From: Tragulus kanchil
Lineage: Eukaryota > Chordata > Mammalia > Artiodactyla > Tragulidae
Assembly: GCA_022376925.1 (NCBI GenBank)
Contig: JAIOJX010000032.1
Span: 203,852,939-203,916,938, forward strand
DNA length: 64,000 nt
Direction of reading: 5' to 3'
Translations under genes and position numbers: made by a program
Notes under the pieces: model-generated
Seen by the model: the letters and a program-made list of their open reading frames with translations, nothing else
The model's database searches: none
What the model was told of the DNA's origin: nothing
In this document: piece by piece, positions 1 to 12,085 of the stretch
Layout: each line of letters starts with the position of its first letter
Numbering within the stretch: position 1 is the stretch's first letter

Positions 1-171
1 TGCACCACTAGGGAAGTCCTAGATTTCATGTATTTTGAAAGGAGTGTACTATGTAAGAAGAGTTTGGTTTGGGCAAAATCTGCTAAATCAAATGGTTCTA
101 AGAAAATCATAATCATAAACAAGATATAAGCTGTAAGTGTTATATGAATTCTCAATAATGGTCTGAAAGAC

Positions 172-410
172 GGGCTTCCCCTGGTGGTCCAGTGGGTAAG
201 GACACCGCCTTGCAGTGCAAGGGGTGCCGGTTCCATCCCTGGCCTGGGAAGACCCCACGTGCCGCGGAGTGGCTGGACCAATGTATCCAATGACCGAGCT
301 GGAGCTCTGGGGCGCATGTGCCCAGAGCCGGCGCTCTGCAGCGACAGACGCCACCGCGATGGGAGGCCCACAGGAGCCAAAGAACAAAGACCAATGAAAA
401 TAGAGAAATG
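172..410 (+). mobile_element. CHR-type tRNA-derived SINE, CpG-rich subfamily
   Basis: tRNA-like head (CTTCCCCTGGTGGTCCAGTG) with box-B-like GGTTCCATCCC, then the body containing CGCATGTGCCCAGAGCC and GCGATGGGAGGCCCACA, ending in an A-rich tail. Confidence 0.9.
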
Positions 411-2927
411 AAAAGAAAAATTGAAAGAAAACTGAAAAGAAATTGAAAAAAAAAAAATCTCCAAACCTAATGGAAACAAAACGAGTAACAGTAGGTTAGG
501 AAGTTCAAATCAACCCATTCCAAGAACTTCAGTACAAGCCTGAGGTTGAGCCCAGAAGCCCCACGCCCATCCAAGGCCAACTTTCCTCCCAGATACCTTG
601 TTGGAAAGACACAGAAGCACTCCCCCTGCAGAACTGGTCTGCTTGCTGCCTCTCCCCGGGTCAGGCAGAGGAGCTAGTACATTATTGCTGGCTGCCTGGA
701 AAAGTCCGGGTGCCTGCTGCCTACCCCCTCCCCCACAACACACAGAGCAGCTGAAGGCTTGGAGAGACAGTATTCATTCCTAAAGGGAGGGGGGAGGCAT
801 GCAGAATTTTTCTAGACACATGCAATGAACTTTTAGGAGCAGAATAACAAGACTTGGCTGGGTTTATACGGGAATCCTTTCCACACCTGTGAGACTGTGC
901 TTATATACACACGCCCGTTGGCAAAAAGCTCATTACACATGGCACACAAGATGTTGCTATCGTACTGAAAGACCCCTTCAAGTGAACACTGAGCTGCGCC
1001 GCCCTGCCTGTCTTGGGACATTAGTCTCCACCAAATTGGAGACTGGCTCTCACCAAATCTAGGGTAGGTGAAACTGGGCATCATAGGATGGGGAAGTAAG
1101 TAAGGCACAGACAGAGTGGAAGCATAAGAGGAACTGAGGGTACATGATTTTCTCCTACCATGAGTTACCTCATGATGTTGAAAATTATGTCTACTAAAAA
1201 TTGAAGGGCTTTATAAACTGGTGAACAATTAAGATGTAGTCAAAATCTCTCTTTCTCCCTCTGTGGTTAAAAGAAATTTCAGCAGTTCTGCCTTGACCAT
1301 CAATATATCCTTAATTTTTCTGCTTCTGAGTTTTGTTTTTTTTTCAGTCTGGAGTAGGCAGAGGAGAGTGTGGGAGGGCACGGGCTGGGGGTTGGGAGCA
1401 GAGCTTTAACAAAGGATCACTTTAACAGAAACTACTGAGTAATCGCTCTGCCCTGGGCCAAGAATAACATCAGCTTGATGTTGGCAATTAGAATCAGGTC
1501 AGTCGGGCCTCACCGCTGGTGCAGCCCTCCTTGCAGACCCCAGCAGGGAGGGCTACTCCTGCTGATGTCAGAGAATTGAAAAAGAAATTAAAAAATCTCC
1601 AAACCTAATGGAAACAAAACGAGTAACAGTAGGTTAGGAAGTTCAAATCAACCCATTCCAAGAACTTCAGTACAAGCCTGAGGTTGAGCCCAGAAGCCCC
1701 ACGCCCATCCAAGGCCAACTTTCCTCCCAGATACCTTGTTGGAAAGACACAGAAGCACTCCCCCTGCAGAACTGGTCTGCTTGCTGCCTCTCCCCGGGTC
1801 AGGCAGAGGAGCTAGTACATTATTGCTGGCTGCCTGGAAAAGTCCGGGTGCCTGCTGCCTACCCCCTCCCCCACAACACACAGAGCAGCTGAAGGCTTGG
1901 AGAGACAGTATTCATTCCTAAAGGGAGGGGGGAGGCATGCAGAATTTTTCTAGACACATGCAATGAACTTTTAGGAGCAGAATAACAAGACTTGGCTGGG
2001 TTTATACGGGAATCCTTTCCACACCTGTGAGACTGTGCTTATATACACACGCCCGTTGGCAAAAAGCTCATTACACATGGCACACAAGATGTTGCTATCG
2101 TACTGAAAGACCCCTTCAAGTGAACACTGAGCTCGCCGCCTGCCTGTCTTGGGACATTAGTCTCCACCAAATTGGAGACTGGCTCTCACCAAATCTAGGG
2201 TAGGTGAAACTGGGCATCATAGGATGGGGAAGTAAGTAAGGCACAGACAGAGTGGAAGCATAAGAGGAACTGAGGGTACATGATTTTCTCCTACCATGAG
2301 TTACCTCATGATGTTGAAAATTATGTCTACTAAAAATTGAAGGGCTTTATAAACTGGTGAACAATTAAGATGTAGTCAAAATCTCTCTTTCTCCCTCTGT
2401 GGTTAAAAGAAATTTCAGCAGTTCTGCCTTGACCATCAATATATCCTTAATTTTTCTGCTTCTGAGTTTTGTTTTTTTTTCAGTCTGGAGTAGGCAGAGG
2501 AGAGTGTGGGAGGGCACGGGCTGGGGGTTGGGAGCAGAGCTTTAACAAAGGATCACTTTAACAGAAACTACTGAGTAATCGCTCTGCCCTGGGCCAAGAA
2601 TAACATCAGCTTGATGTTGGCAATTAGAATCAGGTCAGTCGGGCCTCACCGCTGGTGCAGCCCTCCTTGCAGACCCCAGCAGGGAGGGCTACTCCTGCTG
2701 ATGTCACCAGCGGTCACTGCTGCCCCAGAAAGTACCCTCACTCAGCTGACAGAGAAGCTTTTCATCCTTCTCCTTCAGGGCCAGGAAGCCAGGCTGAGAA
2801 GGAAGCGGGAAGCAATGAGGTAAACCAGAGAGAAGACACACCGGGATCCATCGATATGCAGATTCACTGTACCATCCCTCAACTGCCAGATCCTGCAACG
2901 TCCTCAGACTCGTGGAACCCATTTTAA
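411..2927. other. Unrecognised duplicated block
   Basis: Apart from pair 1 nothing is recognised. It includes a T-run before CAGTCTGGAG and a GC-richer stretch (1500-1560, 2640-2780). No supported exon. Confidence 0.5.
445..2706. repeat. Tandem segment pair 1 (445-1569 / 1575-2706)
   Basis: Direct copies offset by 1138 at the left edge. The second copy lacks three bases around 2133 (GAGCTCGCCGCCTGCC against GAGCTGCGCCGCCCTGCC at 990). The first copy ends at GATGTCA and restarts in the A-rich left edge. Confidence 0.95.
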
Positions 2928-3002
2928 ATGAATGAATATATGTAAAGCGCATGGAATAGTGCTTGGACCACAGTAAGTGCTTATTAAGTGTTGGCCATTC
3001 TT
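2928..3002 (+). mobile_element. MIR SINE, 3' part
   Basis: GTAAAGCGCATGGAATAGTGC and CAGTAAGTGCTTATTAAGTG match the MIR 3' region. Confidence 0.8.
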
Positions 3003-3256
3003 ACTAAAACAAAGAGAGAGTAATCTGTGACATTACTTATCTCTCATCCCTCATAAAACTTGAATCCTGGGAGCAGCGGTTGCTGAGCAGAATGTACCCT
3101 GATAAGAAGAATGAACAAGAAGTTTTCAAGTTTGGAAAACTTATTCATAAGGAAACTGTGGTAGATGAAGTGAAAAAGATGGAAATTAAGTTCCTAAAAA
3201 AAAAAAAAAGACAGCCTGAAGTTTTATAAGGGCAACACTAAGTTTTGGGGTGTTTT
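3003..3256 (+). other. Possible small retrocopy fragment
   Basis: An open frame from about 3091 (MYPDKKNEQEVFKFGKLIHK and on) ends in an A-run at 3196-3211, reminiscent of a 3'-truncated retrocopy. Parent gene not recognised. Confidence 0.15.
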
Positions 3257-3521
3257 TTTTTTTTTGGCCTCTTTTTCATTGTTTTTCTATTTATTTATTT
3301 TCACCCATATTTATTCTTTGGCCTGTGTGGGCCTCCCATTGCAGTGGTCTTTTGTTGCAGAGTACTGGCTCTGGGCGCATGCACTCTACAGCCCTGGCTC
3401 GCAATGGGACACACTGGTCCAGCCGCTCCGCGGCACATGGGATCTTCCTGAGCCAGGGACCCAATCGGTGCCCCTTGCATTGCAAGATGGACTCTTACCC
3501 ACTAGATCACCAGGGAAGCCT
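3257..3521 (-). mobile_element. CHR-type SINE (GGGAGGCCCA body)
   Basis: Inverted copy: T-rich tail at left, GGCCTCCCATTGCAG body, head ending ACCAGGGAAGCC at right. TAAGTTTT flanks both ends as a short target duplication. Confidence 0.9.
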
Positions 3522-3558
3522 GTAAGTTTTTTTTTTTCTTTTCTTTTTTTTTTTTTAA

Positions 3559-3873
3559 AGATTTATTTATTTATTTTGGGCGGGGGTCGGGTTGGGGAGG
3601 GAGGGGAGCTGGCGGGCCACTTCTATTGGACTTCCATTTCTCTATTTTTCATCCGTCTTTGCTCTTTGGCTCCTGCGGGCCTCCCATCGCGGTGGCGTCT
3701 GTTGTCGCAGAGCACCGGCTCTGGGCGCATGCGCTCCAGAGCTCCGGCTCGGTCACTGGACACATCAGTCCAGCCGCTCCGCAGCACGTGGGATCTTCCC
3801 AGGCCAGTGATCCAACCGGCGCCCCATGCACTGCAAGGCGGTGTCCTTATCCACTGGACCACCAGGGGAAGCC
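3559..3873 (-). mobile_element. Young CHR-type SINE with GC-rich 3' extension
   Basis: Inverted. It keeps the long 3' extension (GGGCGGGGGTCGGGTTGG at 3578) before the (TTTA) tail, and many intact CpGs. It inserted into the T-run of the neighbouring SINE; the similar T-rich flanks suggest a target duplication of roughly 28 bases. Confidence 0.9.
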
Positions 3874-3971
3874 TTTTTTTTCTTTTCTTTCTTTTTTTTT
3901 TTTAAACAAAACCAGCCTCCTTTCCAGAAGACCGAGGACAAACGATGAAAAGGAGACATTTCTCATCTCTT

Positions 3972-4140
3972 TCTAGCTCTGTGGTTCTCACAGTGTGGTC
4001 CTCAGAAGAAAAACTTTAGCATCATATGGGAGCTTAGAAATTAACTGAGGCCCATCCCAAACCTGTTGAATCAGAAGTGGGGTCAGGAAGCAATCACTGT
4101 TTTAACAGACGCTTCAAGGGGTTCTGGTGCTCAAAACCAA
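3972..4140 (+). mobile_element. MER5-type hAT MITE
   Basis: Starts TGGTTCTCACAGTGTGGTCC, contains GAATCAGAA and TTTTAACAGACGCTTC and ends near GGTGCTCAAAACCAAG, the usual order of a MER5A-like element with heavy divergence. Confidence 0.75.
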
Positions 4141-4695
4141 GGGTTTGCAAATTAGGGCTTGCAGGCCAAATCTAGCCTACCATGTCTTTTTTTTTAAATA
4201 ATTCTATTAATTTATTTTATTTTTGGCTGTGTTCACAAGATCTTGTTGCTGCACATGGGCTACTCTATAGTTGTGATACACAGGTTTATCATTGTGGTGG
4301 CTTCTCTTGCTGTGAATCATGGACTCTAGGGTGTGTGGACTTCAGTAGTTGTGGCATTGTGGGCTCAGCAGTTGTGGTTCCCCGGCTCTAGAACACAGGC
4401 TCAATAGCTGTTTAGTTGCTCAGCAGCATGTGGGATCTTCCCGGGTCAGAGATCGAACCTGTGTCTCCTGCATTGGCAGACAGATTTTGTATCATTGAGC
4501 CACCATGGAAGCCCACTGCCACCTGCTTTTGTAAATAAAGTTTTATCAGAAAGCAGTTATACTCATTCATTTACTCATTCATAGTCTATGGCTATTTTCC
4601 CGGGCAGAGCTGAGTAGTTACCACAGATCCTACATAAGGCTTGCAAGGCCTAAAATATTTATGGCTATTTACAGGTAAAGCTTGCTGACCTCTGG
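4137..4695 (+). mobile_element. Old DNA-transposon relic split by a SINE
   Basis: GGGTTTGCAAATTAGGGC at left and GCTTGCTGACCTCTGG at right look like decayed inverted ends. The body (TTTGTAAATAAAGTTTTATC, AATATTTATGGCTATTTACAG) matches a common mammalian non-autonomous repeat whose exact name I cannot give. Confidence 0.6.
4186..4514 (-). mobile_element. CHR-1-like SINE
   Basis: Inverted, inserted in the DNA-transposon relic. Ends with GGGTCAGAGATCGAACC box B and TGAGCCACCATGGAAGCC head. Middle has decayed GTAGTTGTGGC-type repeats. Confidence 0.85.
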
Positions 4696-4874
4696 TCTGA
4701 TTTAGAACCATTTTTTTTTAACTGCTCATATTTTCAATTTTATCTTATGTTGTTTATCATGTTTTCTATCAAATGGACTGGATCACATCTATCTCCTTGT
4801 ACCTCTGTCCCTGGAAGCCCCTGCCAATGGCTCCAGGTGACTTTCCTTCCCAGGTCTGTATTACAGGAACACAC

Positions 4875-5031
4875 GGCTCTGGGCGCATGCGCTCCAGAGC
4901 TCCGGCTCGGTCATTGGACACATCAGTCCAGCCGCTCCGCAGCACGTGGGATCTTCCCAGGCCAGTGATCCAACCGGCGCCCCATGCACTGCAAGGCGGT
5001 GTCCTTATCCACTGGACCACCAGGGGAAGCC
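4875..5031 (-). mobile_element. Young CHR-type SINE, 5' half only (duplicated)
   Basis: Copy of 3717-3873, cut at a segment junction, so its 3' half is absent. The truncation comes from the join and not from retrotransposition. Confidence 0.88.
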
Positions 5032-5129
5032 TTTTTTTTCTTTTCTTTCTTTTTTTTTTTTAAACAAAACCAGCCTCCTTTCCAGAAGACCGAGGACAAA
5101 CGATGAAAAGGAGACATTTCTCATCTCTT

Positions 5130-5299
5130 TCTAGCTCTGTGGTTCTCACAGTGTGGTCCTCAGAAGAAAAACTTTAGCATCATATGGGAGCTTAGAAATT
5201 AACTGAGGCCCATCCCAAACCTGTTGAATCAGAAGTGGGGTCAGGGAAGCAATCACTGTTTTAACAGACGCTTCAAGGGGTTCTGGTGCTCAAAACCAA
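5130..5299 (+). mobile_element. MER5-type hAT MITE (duplicated copy)
   Basis: Copy of 3972-4140 with one extra G (GTCAGGGAAGC). Confidence 0.75.
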
Positions 5300-5855
5300 G
5301 GGTTTGCAAATTAGGGCTTGCAGGCCAAATCTAGCCTACCATGTCTTTTTTTTTTAATAATTCTATTAATTTATTTTATTTTTGGCTGTGTTCACAAGAT
5401 CTTGTTGCTGCACATGGGCTACTCTATAGTTGTGATACACAGGTTTATCATTGTGGTGGCTTCTCTTGCTGTGAATCATGGACTCTAGGGTGTGTGGACT
5501 TCAGTAGTTGTGGCATTGTGGGCTCAGCAGTTGTGGTTCCCCGGCTCTAGAACACAGGCTCAATAGCTGTTTAGTTGCTCAGCAGCATGTGGGATCTTCC
5601 CGGGTCAGAGATCGAACCTGTGTCTCCTGCATTGGCAGACAGATTTTGTATCATTGAGCCACCATGGAAGCCCACTGCCACCTGCTTTTGTAAATAAAGT
5701 TTTATCAGAAAGCAGTTATACTCATTCATTTACTCATTCATAGTCTATGGCTATTTTCCCGGGCAGAGCTGAGTAGTTACCACAGATCCTACATAAGGCT
5801 TGCAAGGCCTAAAATATTTATGGCTATTTACAGGTAAAGCTTGCTGACCTCTGGT
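5297..5855 (+). mobile_element. Old DNA-transposon relic with SINE (duplicated copy)
   Basis: Copy of 4137-4695; the inserted CHR-1-like SINE is at 5345-5673 on the minus strand. Confidence 0.6.
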
Positions 5856-6333
5856 CTGATTTAGAACCATTTTTTTAACTGCTCATATTTTCAATTTTAT
5901 CTTATGTTGTTTATCATGTTTTCTATCAAATGGACTGGATCACATCTATCTCCTTGTACCTCTGTCCCTGGAAGCCCCTGCCAATGGCTCCAGGTGACTT
6001 TCCTTCCCAGGTCTGTATTACAGGAACAGTCTTTTGTACGAGTGATTCAAGTAAAACAGCAATTTCTAGACTTACGATTGAAATGTAAGACAGAGATGAG
6101 GATCAAGTCTTACACTGCATGAGTGGGTAGAGATGACCATTTCCAAACTCTTATCCTGAGTCAGAGTTTTCCTTCTTGAAAGCTTCAAAAAACTAGCTAT
6201 CTAATTGCAGAAAGGATGGAGAACTTCCTGTGAATGTAATGGAAGAAAATCTGCATGATTTTTCCAACAACATTTTTAGAGATCACTATGAAAGATACTG
6301 TCCATGTGTAACAGAATAGAATAGAATACAGTA

Positions 6334-6468
6334 TGTGTCTGTGTTGGTCCCTCATTTGTGTTTGACTCTGCAGCCCCATGGATTGTGGCCTGCCAAGCTG
6401 CTCTGTCTATGGGATTTCCTGGCAAGAATACTGGAGTGGTTGCCATTCTCTTCTCTAAGGGATCTTTC
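6334..6468 (-). mobile_element. Bov-A/Bov-tA SINE fragment
   Basis: GACTCTGCAGCCCCATGGATT, GGCAAGAATACTGGAGTGG and CTAAGGGATCTTTCCC in the order of an inverted Bov-A unit; the tRNA head is missing. Confidence 0.88.
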
Positions 6469-6710
6469 CCTTTTAATGTCCTAGTCCATAGACATTATTT
6501 CTCTTGTGAAGGAATACTTAGTCAATCAGATTTCAATTCTGTCTATTCACTGTTCTCAAATAAGCAAATAAACAAATTGTTATTTGTATCAGTGACTACC
6601 TACACTTTAGAAAACTGAATCCAAAGCATAAGAAGTTCATCAGAGAAACCATCTCTTGTCTAAGGGGTTAACCCAGCACACACTGAGAAGGCACACTGTG
6701 TTTCAAACAA

Positions 6711-6962
6711 TCAGAGATCGAACCTGTGTCTCCTGCATTGGCAGACAGATTTTGTATCATTGAGCCACCATGGAAGCCCACTGCCACCTGCTTTTGTAAA
6801 TAAAGTTTTATCAGAAAGCAGTTATACTCATTCATTTACTCATTCATAGTCTATGGCTATTTTCCCGGGCAGAGCTGAGTAGTTACCACAGATCCTACAT
6901 AAGGCTTGCAAGGCCTAAAATATTTATGGCTATTTACAGGTAAAGCTTGCTGACCTCTGGTC
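6711..6962 (+). mobile_element. SINE head plus right half of the DNA-transposon relic (third copy)
   Basis: Begins mid-SINE at the junction (TCAGAGATCGAACC) and continues through the right half of the relic to GACCTCTGG. Confidence 0.6.
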
Positions 6963-7441
6963 TGATTTAGAACCATTTTTTTTTAACTGCTCATATTTTC
7001 AATTTTATCTTATGTTGTTTATCATGTTTTCTATCAAATGGACTGGATCACATCTATCTCCTTGTACCTCTGTCCCTGGAAGCCCCTGCCAACGGCTCCA
7101 GGTGACTTTCCTTCCCAGGTCTGTATTACAGGAACAGTCTTTTGTACGAGTGATTCAAGTAAAACAGCAATTTCTAGACTTACGATTGAAATGTAAGACA
7201 GAGATGAGGATCAAGTCTTACACTGCATGAGTGGGTAGAGATGACCATTTCCAAACTCTTATCCTGAGTCAGAGTTTTCCTTCTTGAAAGCTTCAAAAAA
7301 CTAGCTATCTAATTGCAGAAAGGATGGAGAACTTCCTGTGAATGTAATGGAAGAAAATCTGCATGATTTTTCCAACAACATTTTTAGAGATCACTATGAA
7401 AGATACTGTCCATGTGTAACAGAATAGAATAGAATACAGTA

Positions 7442-7577
7442 TGTGTCTGTGTTGGTCCCTCATTTGTGTTTGACTCTGCAGCCCCATGGATTGTGGCCTG
7501 CCAAGCTGCTCTGTCTATGGGATTTCCTGGCAAGAATACTGGAGTGGTTGCCATTCTCTTCTCTAAGGGATCTTTCC
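7442..7577 (-). mobile_element. Bov-A/Bov-tA SINE fragment (duplicated)
   Basis: Copy of 6334-6468, no differences noticed. Confidence 0.88.
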
Positions 7578-7902
7578 CTTTTAATGTCCTAGTCCATAGA
7601 CATTATTTCTCTTGTGAAGGAATACTTAGTCAATCAGATTTCAATTCTGTCTATTCACTGTTCTCAAATAAGCAAATAAACAAATTGTTATTTGTATCAG
7701 TGACTACCTACACTTTAGAAAACTGAATCCAAAGCATAAGAAGTTCATCAGAGAAACCATCTCTTGTCTAAGGGGTTAACCCAGCACACACTGAGAAGGC
7801 ACACTGTGTTTCAAACAATCATTTGTTTGTAATTATAAAGGTCAGGTCTAGTACAATCACCAGGTGAGCTAAAAGCAAAGGCTTAAAAACTTTAATAAGG
7901 AT

Positions 7903-8150
7903 CTTCCCTGGTGGTCCAGTGGGTAAAGAGCCCGCCTTGCAGTGCACGGGGCACCCGTTTGATCCCTGGCCTGGGAAGATCCCACGTGCCGCGGAGCGAC
8001 TGAACTGGTGTGTCCAATTACAAGCCAGCACTCTAGAGCGCATGCACCCAGAGTCAGTGCTCTGCAACGAGAGGCCACTGTAATGGGAGGCCCACACAGG
8101 CCAAAGAATAAATATGGATGAAATAAATAAATAAATAAATAAACAATAAA
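7903..8150 (+). mobile_element. CHR-type SINE (CATGCACCC body)
   Basis: Head CTTCCCTGGTGGTCCAGTGG, body GCGCATGCACCCAGAGTC, tail GATGAAATAAATAAATAAAT. Confidence 0.92.
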
Positions 8151-8830
8151 AAAGCCCCCCCTCCAATCTAATAGGGCTTTGCTCTTTCTGTGGAGTGTTT
8201 CTAAATGTCCCCTGAAATAAAGTGCTCTAAGTTACTAAATATTCCTCATGTTAGACCATTTAATAACTTATTTTCTATTTTAGGAGTTATAAACTCTTCA
8301 AGCTAATAGAATTTAGTTTCTTTCACTCTCTCCCACAGGTCCAAACTTCACCCCTACTCATTTTTTACCTAAATCAACTGTGGATTAGAAGAACAGGGGG
8401 GAAAAAAAAACACAAAATGATGTTATAAACATATATAAAATTATGATAAATGATGTTCTGTTCCCTCTCTAGGAGACACGAGATTAACTCCCTTCTTGGG
8501 AGTTCTGACTTCTCCCCAAAACAGGTATTCTGACAGATTCTAAAAAACATATTTTCCATATACTTCATAGTTCAGTGAAACTAGGTCAGTATAATCCTCA
8601 GTGAAAAAAAAATATCCACACAAGAATAGCAGTACTCTGAGTTTTCAAAGGAATGTGAGTTGCTGGAAGCTAATCAAAAGAATGAGAAGGACTTAGAAAC
8701 GAAGCAGTTTCTAAAAGTGAAAATCAGCAAAACTGTCTCTTTTCTCAAAATTTCAGAGCTCTGCAATCACCTCCTTCTTTAAAAAAAAAAAAAAATCACC
8801 CCCATTTCAAGGTATGGGAGCTGTATCTGA
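8151..8830. other. AT-rich sequence, nothing recognised
   Basis: Intron-like, repeated at 9276-9948. Only homopolymer A runs stand out. Confidence 0.5.
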
Positions 8831-9026
8831 CCTACACTTTAGAAAACTGAATCCAAAGCATAAGAAGTTCATCAGAGAAACCATCTCTTGTCTAAGGGGT
8901 TAACCCAGCACACACTGAGAAGGCACACTGTGTTTCAAACAATCATTTGTTTGTAATTATAAAGGTCAGGTCTAGTACAATCACCAGGTGAGCTAAAAGC
9001 AAAGGCTTAAAAACTTTAATAAGGAT

Positions 9027-9275
9027 CTTCCCTGGTGGTCCAGTGGGTAAAGAGCCCGCCTTGCAGTGCACGGGGCACCCGTTTGATCCCTGGCCTGGGA
9101 AGATCCCACGTGCCGCGGAGCGACTGAACTGGTGTGTCCAATTACAAGCCAGCACTCTAGAGCGCATGCACCCAGAGTCAGTGCTCTGCAACGAGAGGCC
9201 ACTGTAATGGGAGGCCCACACAGGCCAAAGAATAAATACGGATGAAATAAATAAATAAATAAATAAACAATAAAA
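9027..9275 (+). mobile_element. CHR-type SINE (duplicated)
   Basis: Copy of 7903-8150; one T to C change (AAATACGGATG). Confidence 0.92.
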
Positions 9276-10536
9276 AAGCCCCCCCTCCAATCTAATAGGG
9301 CTTTGCTCTTTCTGTGGAGTGTTTCTAAATGTCCCCTGAAATAAAGTGCTCTAAGTTACTAAATATTCCTCATGTTAGACCATTTAATAACTTATTTTCT
9401 ATTTTAGGAGTTATAAACTCTTCAAGCTAATAGAATTTAGTTTCTTTCACTCTCTCCCACAGGTCCAAACTTCACCCCTACTCATTTTTACCTAAATCAA
9501 CTGTGGATTAGAAGAACAGGGGGGAAAAAAAAAACACAAAATGATGTTATAAACATATATAAAATTATGATAAATGATGTTCTGTTCCCTCTCTAGGAGA
9601 CACGAGATTAACTCCCTTCTTGGGAGTTCTGACTTCTCCCCAAAACAGGTATTCTGACAGATTCTAAAAAACATATTTTCCATATACTTCATAGTTCAGT
9701 GAAACTAGGTCAGTATAATCCTCAGTGAAAAAAAAATATCCACACAAGAATAGCAGTACTCTGAGTTTTCAAAGGAATGTGAGTTGCTGGAAGCTAATCA
9801 AAAGAATGAGAAGGACTTAGAAACGAAGCAGTTTCTAAAAGTGAAAATCAGCAAAACTGTCTCTTTTCTCAAAATTTCAGAGCTCTGCAATCACCTCCTT
9901 CTTTAAAAAGAAAAAAAAAAAAATCACCCCCATTTCAAGGTATGGGAGCATTTAAAGGGCCCGACTGTCTAGGTTCACTAGAGTCACAGATTCTACTAAA
10001 GTAAGGGAAATAAGGCTATGTATGGTTCCACCATCCAGCATCTGATTGAGGTGGCATTCTTAAGTAATCTTACTGGCAAGGGGTTCAGACATTTAAAAAG
10101 TTTTAAGAAATTAACACGGATTAAAAAAAGAAAAAAACCTAAGATGTACTACGGGGAAAAATGGAGTAGTTGTTGCTAAGAGTGCTCTAAAGTAGAGCCA
10201 CGAGGCCAGTGGGGATGTGTACCTTTGAGTTTCGACCACTCCTTGGTAGCCAGAATATCTGCCCAGTGTTCCAGAAACTCAGGATACCTGGAGGACCCTT
10301 ATGCTCTAAGATAACTCATGACAGTCTGTTTATTTATTGGACCCTTACCCTAAAATAACTCACGATCGCCTATCCTCGAAGGACAAACATCTCCGTCCAT
10401 GAGTTTGGGTCGCATGGAACAACCCTGTGACTTTTGCCTTAAGTCCCCAACTCTTTCTCTTCCTTGGAACAATCTTTTGGCATTACCCAAATCATTTCCC
10501 TGAACCGAATTCTTAAGACTCTAAATGAAGCTCTAG

Positions 10537-10652
10537 GGGAATTCCCTGGTGGTCCAGTGCCCGAGACTCCATGCTTCATGTTCTCACTGCCATCTCTGAT
10601 CAGGGATCTAAGATACCCACAAGCCGTGCAGTGTAGCCAAAAAGAAAAAAAA
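10537..10652 (+). mobile_element. CHR-2-like SINE, short
   Basis: AATTCCCTGGTGGTCCAGTG head, degenerate TCAGGGATCTAAGAT middle, AGCCAAAAAGAAAAAA tail. Confidence 0.82.
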
Positions 10653-10711
10653 AGTTCGAAAACTGGTCTAAATGTTTCTGCTATCCCAAAGATTACTTTT
10701 ATTTGTGATTA

Positions 10712-10886
10712 TTAGTATTTGGGCTGTCCCGAGTCTTCAGTGCAGCACACAGGCATCTCTTGTTGTGGTGCTCGGGGTCTAGAGGGCGTGGGGTCAGCAA
10801 CTATGGTGAAGAGGCTCTTCAGCTGCAGCCAAGGCTCTCCAGTGGTGGCATGCACACATCATGTAGGCTCTTACTTCCCTGACCAG
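10712..10886 (-). mobile_element. CHR-type SINE, 3' part
   Basis: Inverted; GGGCTGTCCCGAGTCTTCAG onward to TTCCCTGACCAGAG, where the segment junction cuts it. Confidence 0.75.
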
Positions 10887-11669
10887 AGTACTCTGAGTTT
10901 TCAAAGGAATGTGAGTTGCTGGAAGCTAATCAAAAGAATGAGAAGGACTTAGAAACGAAGCAGTTTCTAAAAGTGAAAATCAGCAAAACTGTCTCTTTTC
11001 TCAAAATTTCAGAGCTCTGCAATCACCTCCTTCTTTAAAAAGAAAAAAAAAAAAAATCACCCCCATTTCAAGGTATGGGAGCATTTAAAGGGCCCGACTG
11101 TCTAGGTTCACTAGAGTCACAGATTCTACTAAAGTAAGGGAAATAAGGCTATGTATGGTTCCACCATCCAGCATCTGATTGAGGTGGCATTCTTAAGTAA
11201 TCTTACTGGCAAGGGGTTCAGACATTTAAAAAGTTTTAAGAAATTAACACGGATTAAAAAAAGAAAAAAACCTAAGATGTACTACGGGGAAAAATGGAGT
11301 AGTTGTTGCTAAGAGTGCTCTAAAGTAGAGCCACGAGGCCAGTGGGGATGTGTACCTTTGAGTTTCGACCACTCCTTGGTAGCCAGAATATCTGCCCAGT
11401 GTTCCAGAAACTCAGGATACCTGGAGGACCCTTATGCTCTAAGATAACTCATGACAGTCTGTTTATTTATTGGACCCTTACCCTAAAATAACTCACGATC
11501 GCCTATCCTCGAAGGACAAACATCTCCGTCCATGAGTTTGGGTCGCATGGAACAACCCTGTGACTTTTGCCTTAAGTCCCCAACTCTTTCTCTTCCTTGG
11601 AACAATCTTTTGGCATTACCCAAATCATTTCCCTGAACCGGAATTCTTAAGACTCTAAATGAAGCTCTA

Positions 11670-11786
11670 GGGAATTCCCTGGTGGTCCAGTGCCCGAGAC
11701 TCCATGCTTCATGTTCTCACTGCCATCTCTGATCAGGGATCTAAGATACCCACAAGCCGTGCAGTGTAGCCAAAAAGAAAAAAAAA
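11670..11786 (+). mobile_element. CHR-2-like SINE (duplicated)
   Basis: Copy of 10537-10652. Confidence 0.82.
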
Positions 11787-11844
11787 GTTCGAAAACTGGT
11801 CTAAATGTTTCTGCTATCCCAAAGATTACTTTTATTTGTGATTA

Positions 11845-12085
11845 TTAGTATTTGGGCTGTCCCGAGTCTTCAGTGCAGCACACAGGCATCTCTTGTTGTG
11901 GTGCTCGGGGTCTAGAGGGCGTGGGGTCAGCAACTATGGTGAAGAGGCTCTTCAGCTGCAGCCAAGGCTCTCCAGTGGTGGCATGCACACATCATGTAGG
12001 CTCTTACTTCCCTGACCAGAGATCAAACTCATCCCCTAGACTGGAAGGCAGATTTTTCACCACTGGACCACTGGGAAATTCTCCC
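11845..12085 (-). mobile_element. CHR-type SINE, complete
   Basis: Full version of the element at 10712, ending with the inverted head CCACTGGACCACTGGGAAATTC. Confidence 0.82.

Larger units (their letters stand above)
3717..6029. repeat. Tandem segment pair 2 (3717-4871 / 4875-6029)
   Basis: Offset 1158. The junction falls at GGAACACACGGCTCTGGG, splicing the right end of the unit onto the middle of a SINE. Differences are one G and poly-T length. Confidence 0.95.
5605..7818. repeat. Tandem segment pair 3 (5605-6710 / 6711-7818)
   Basis: Offset 1106 with a blunt junction at CAAACAA/TCAGAGATCG. It overlaps pair 2, so 4445-4871 is present three times (again at about 5605 and 6711). Confidence 0.95.
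7707..9948. repeat. Tandem segment pair 4 (7707-8820 / 8831-9948)
   Basis: Offset 1124. About ten non-matching bases (CTGTATCTGA) separate the copies. Chained to pair 3: the ACACTTTAGAAAACTGAATC stretch occurs near 6600, 7710 and 8834. Confidence 0.95.
9755..12021. repeat. Tandem segment pair 5 (9755-10886 / 10887-12021)
   Basis: Offset 1132. The junction occurs inside a CHR-type SINE (GACCAGAG/TACTCTGAG). Only the second copy carries the SINE's 5' end (12021-12085). Confidence 0.95.
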
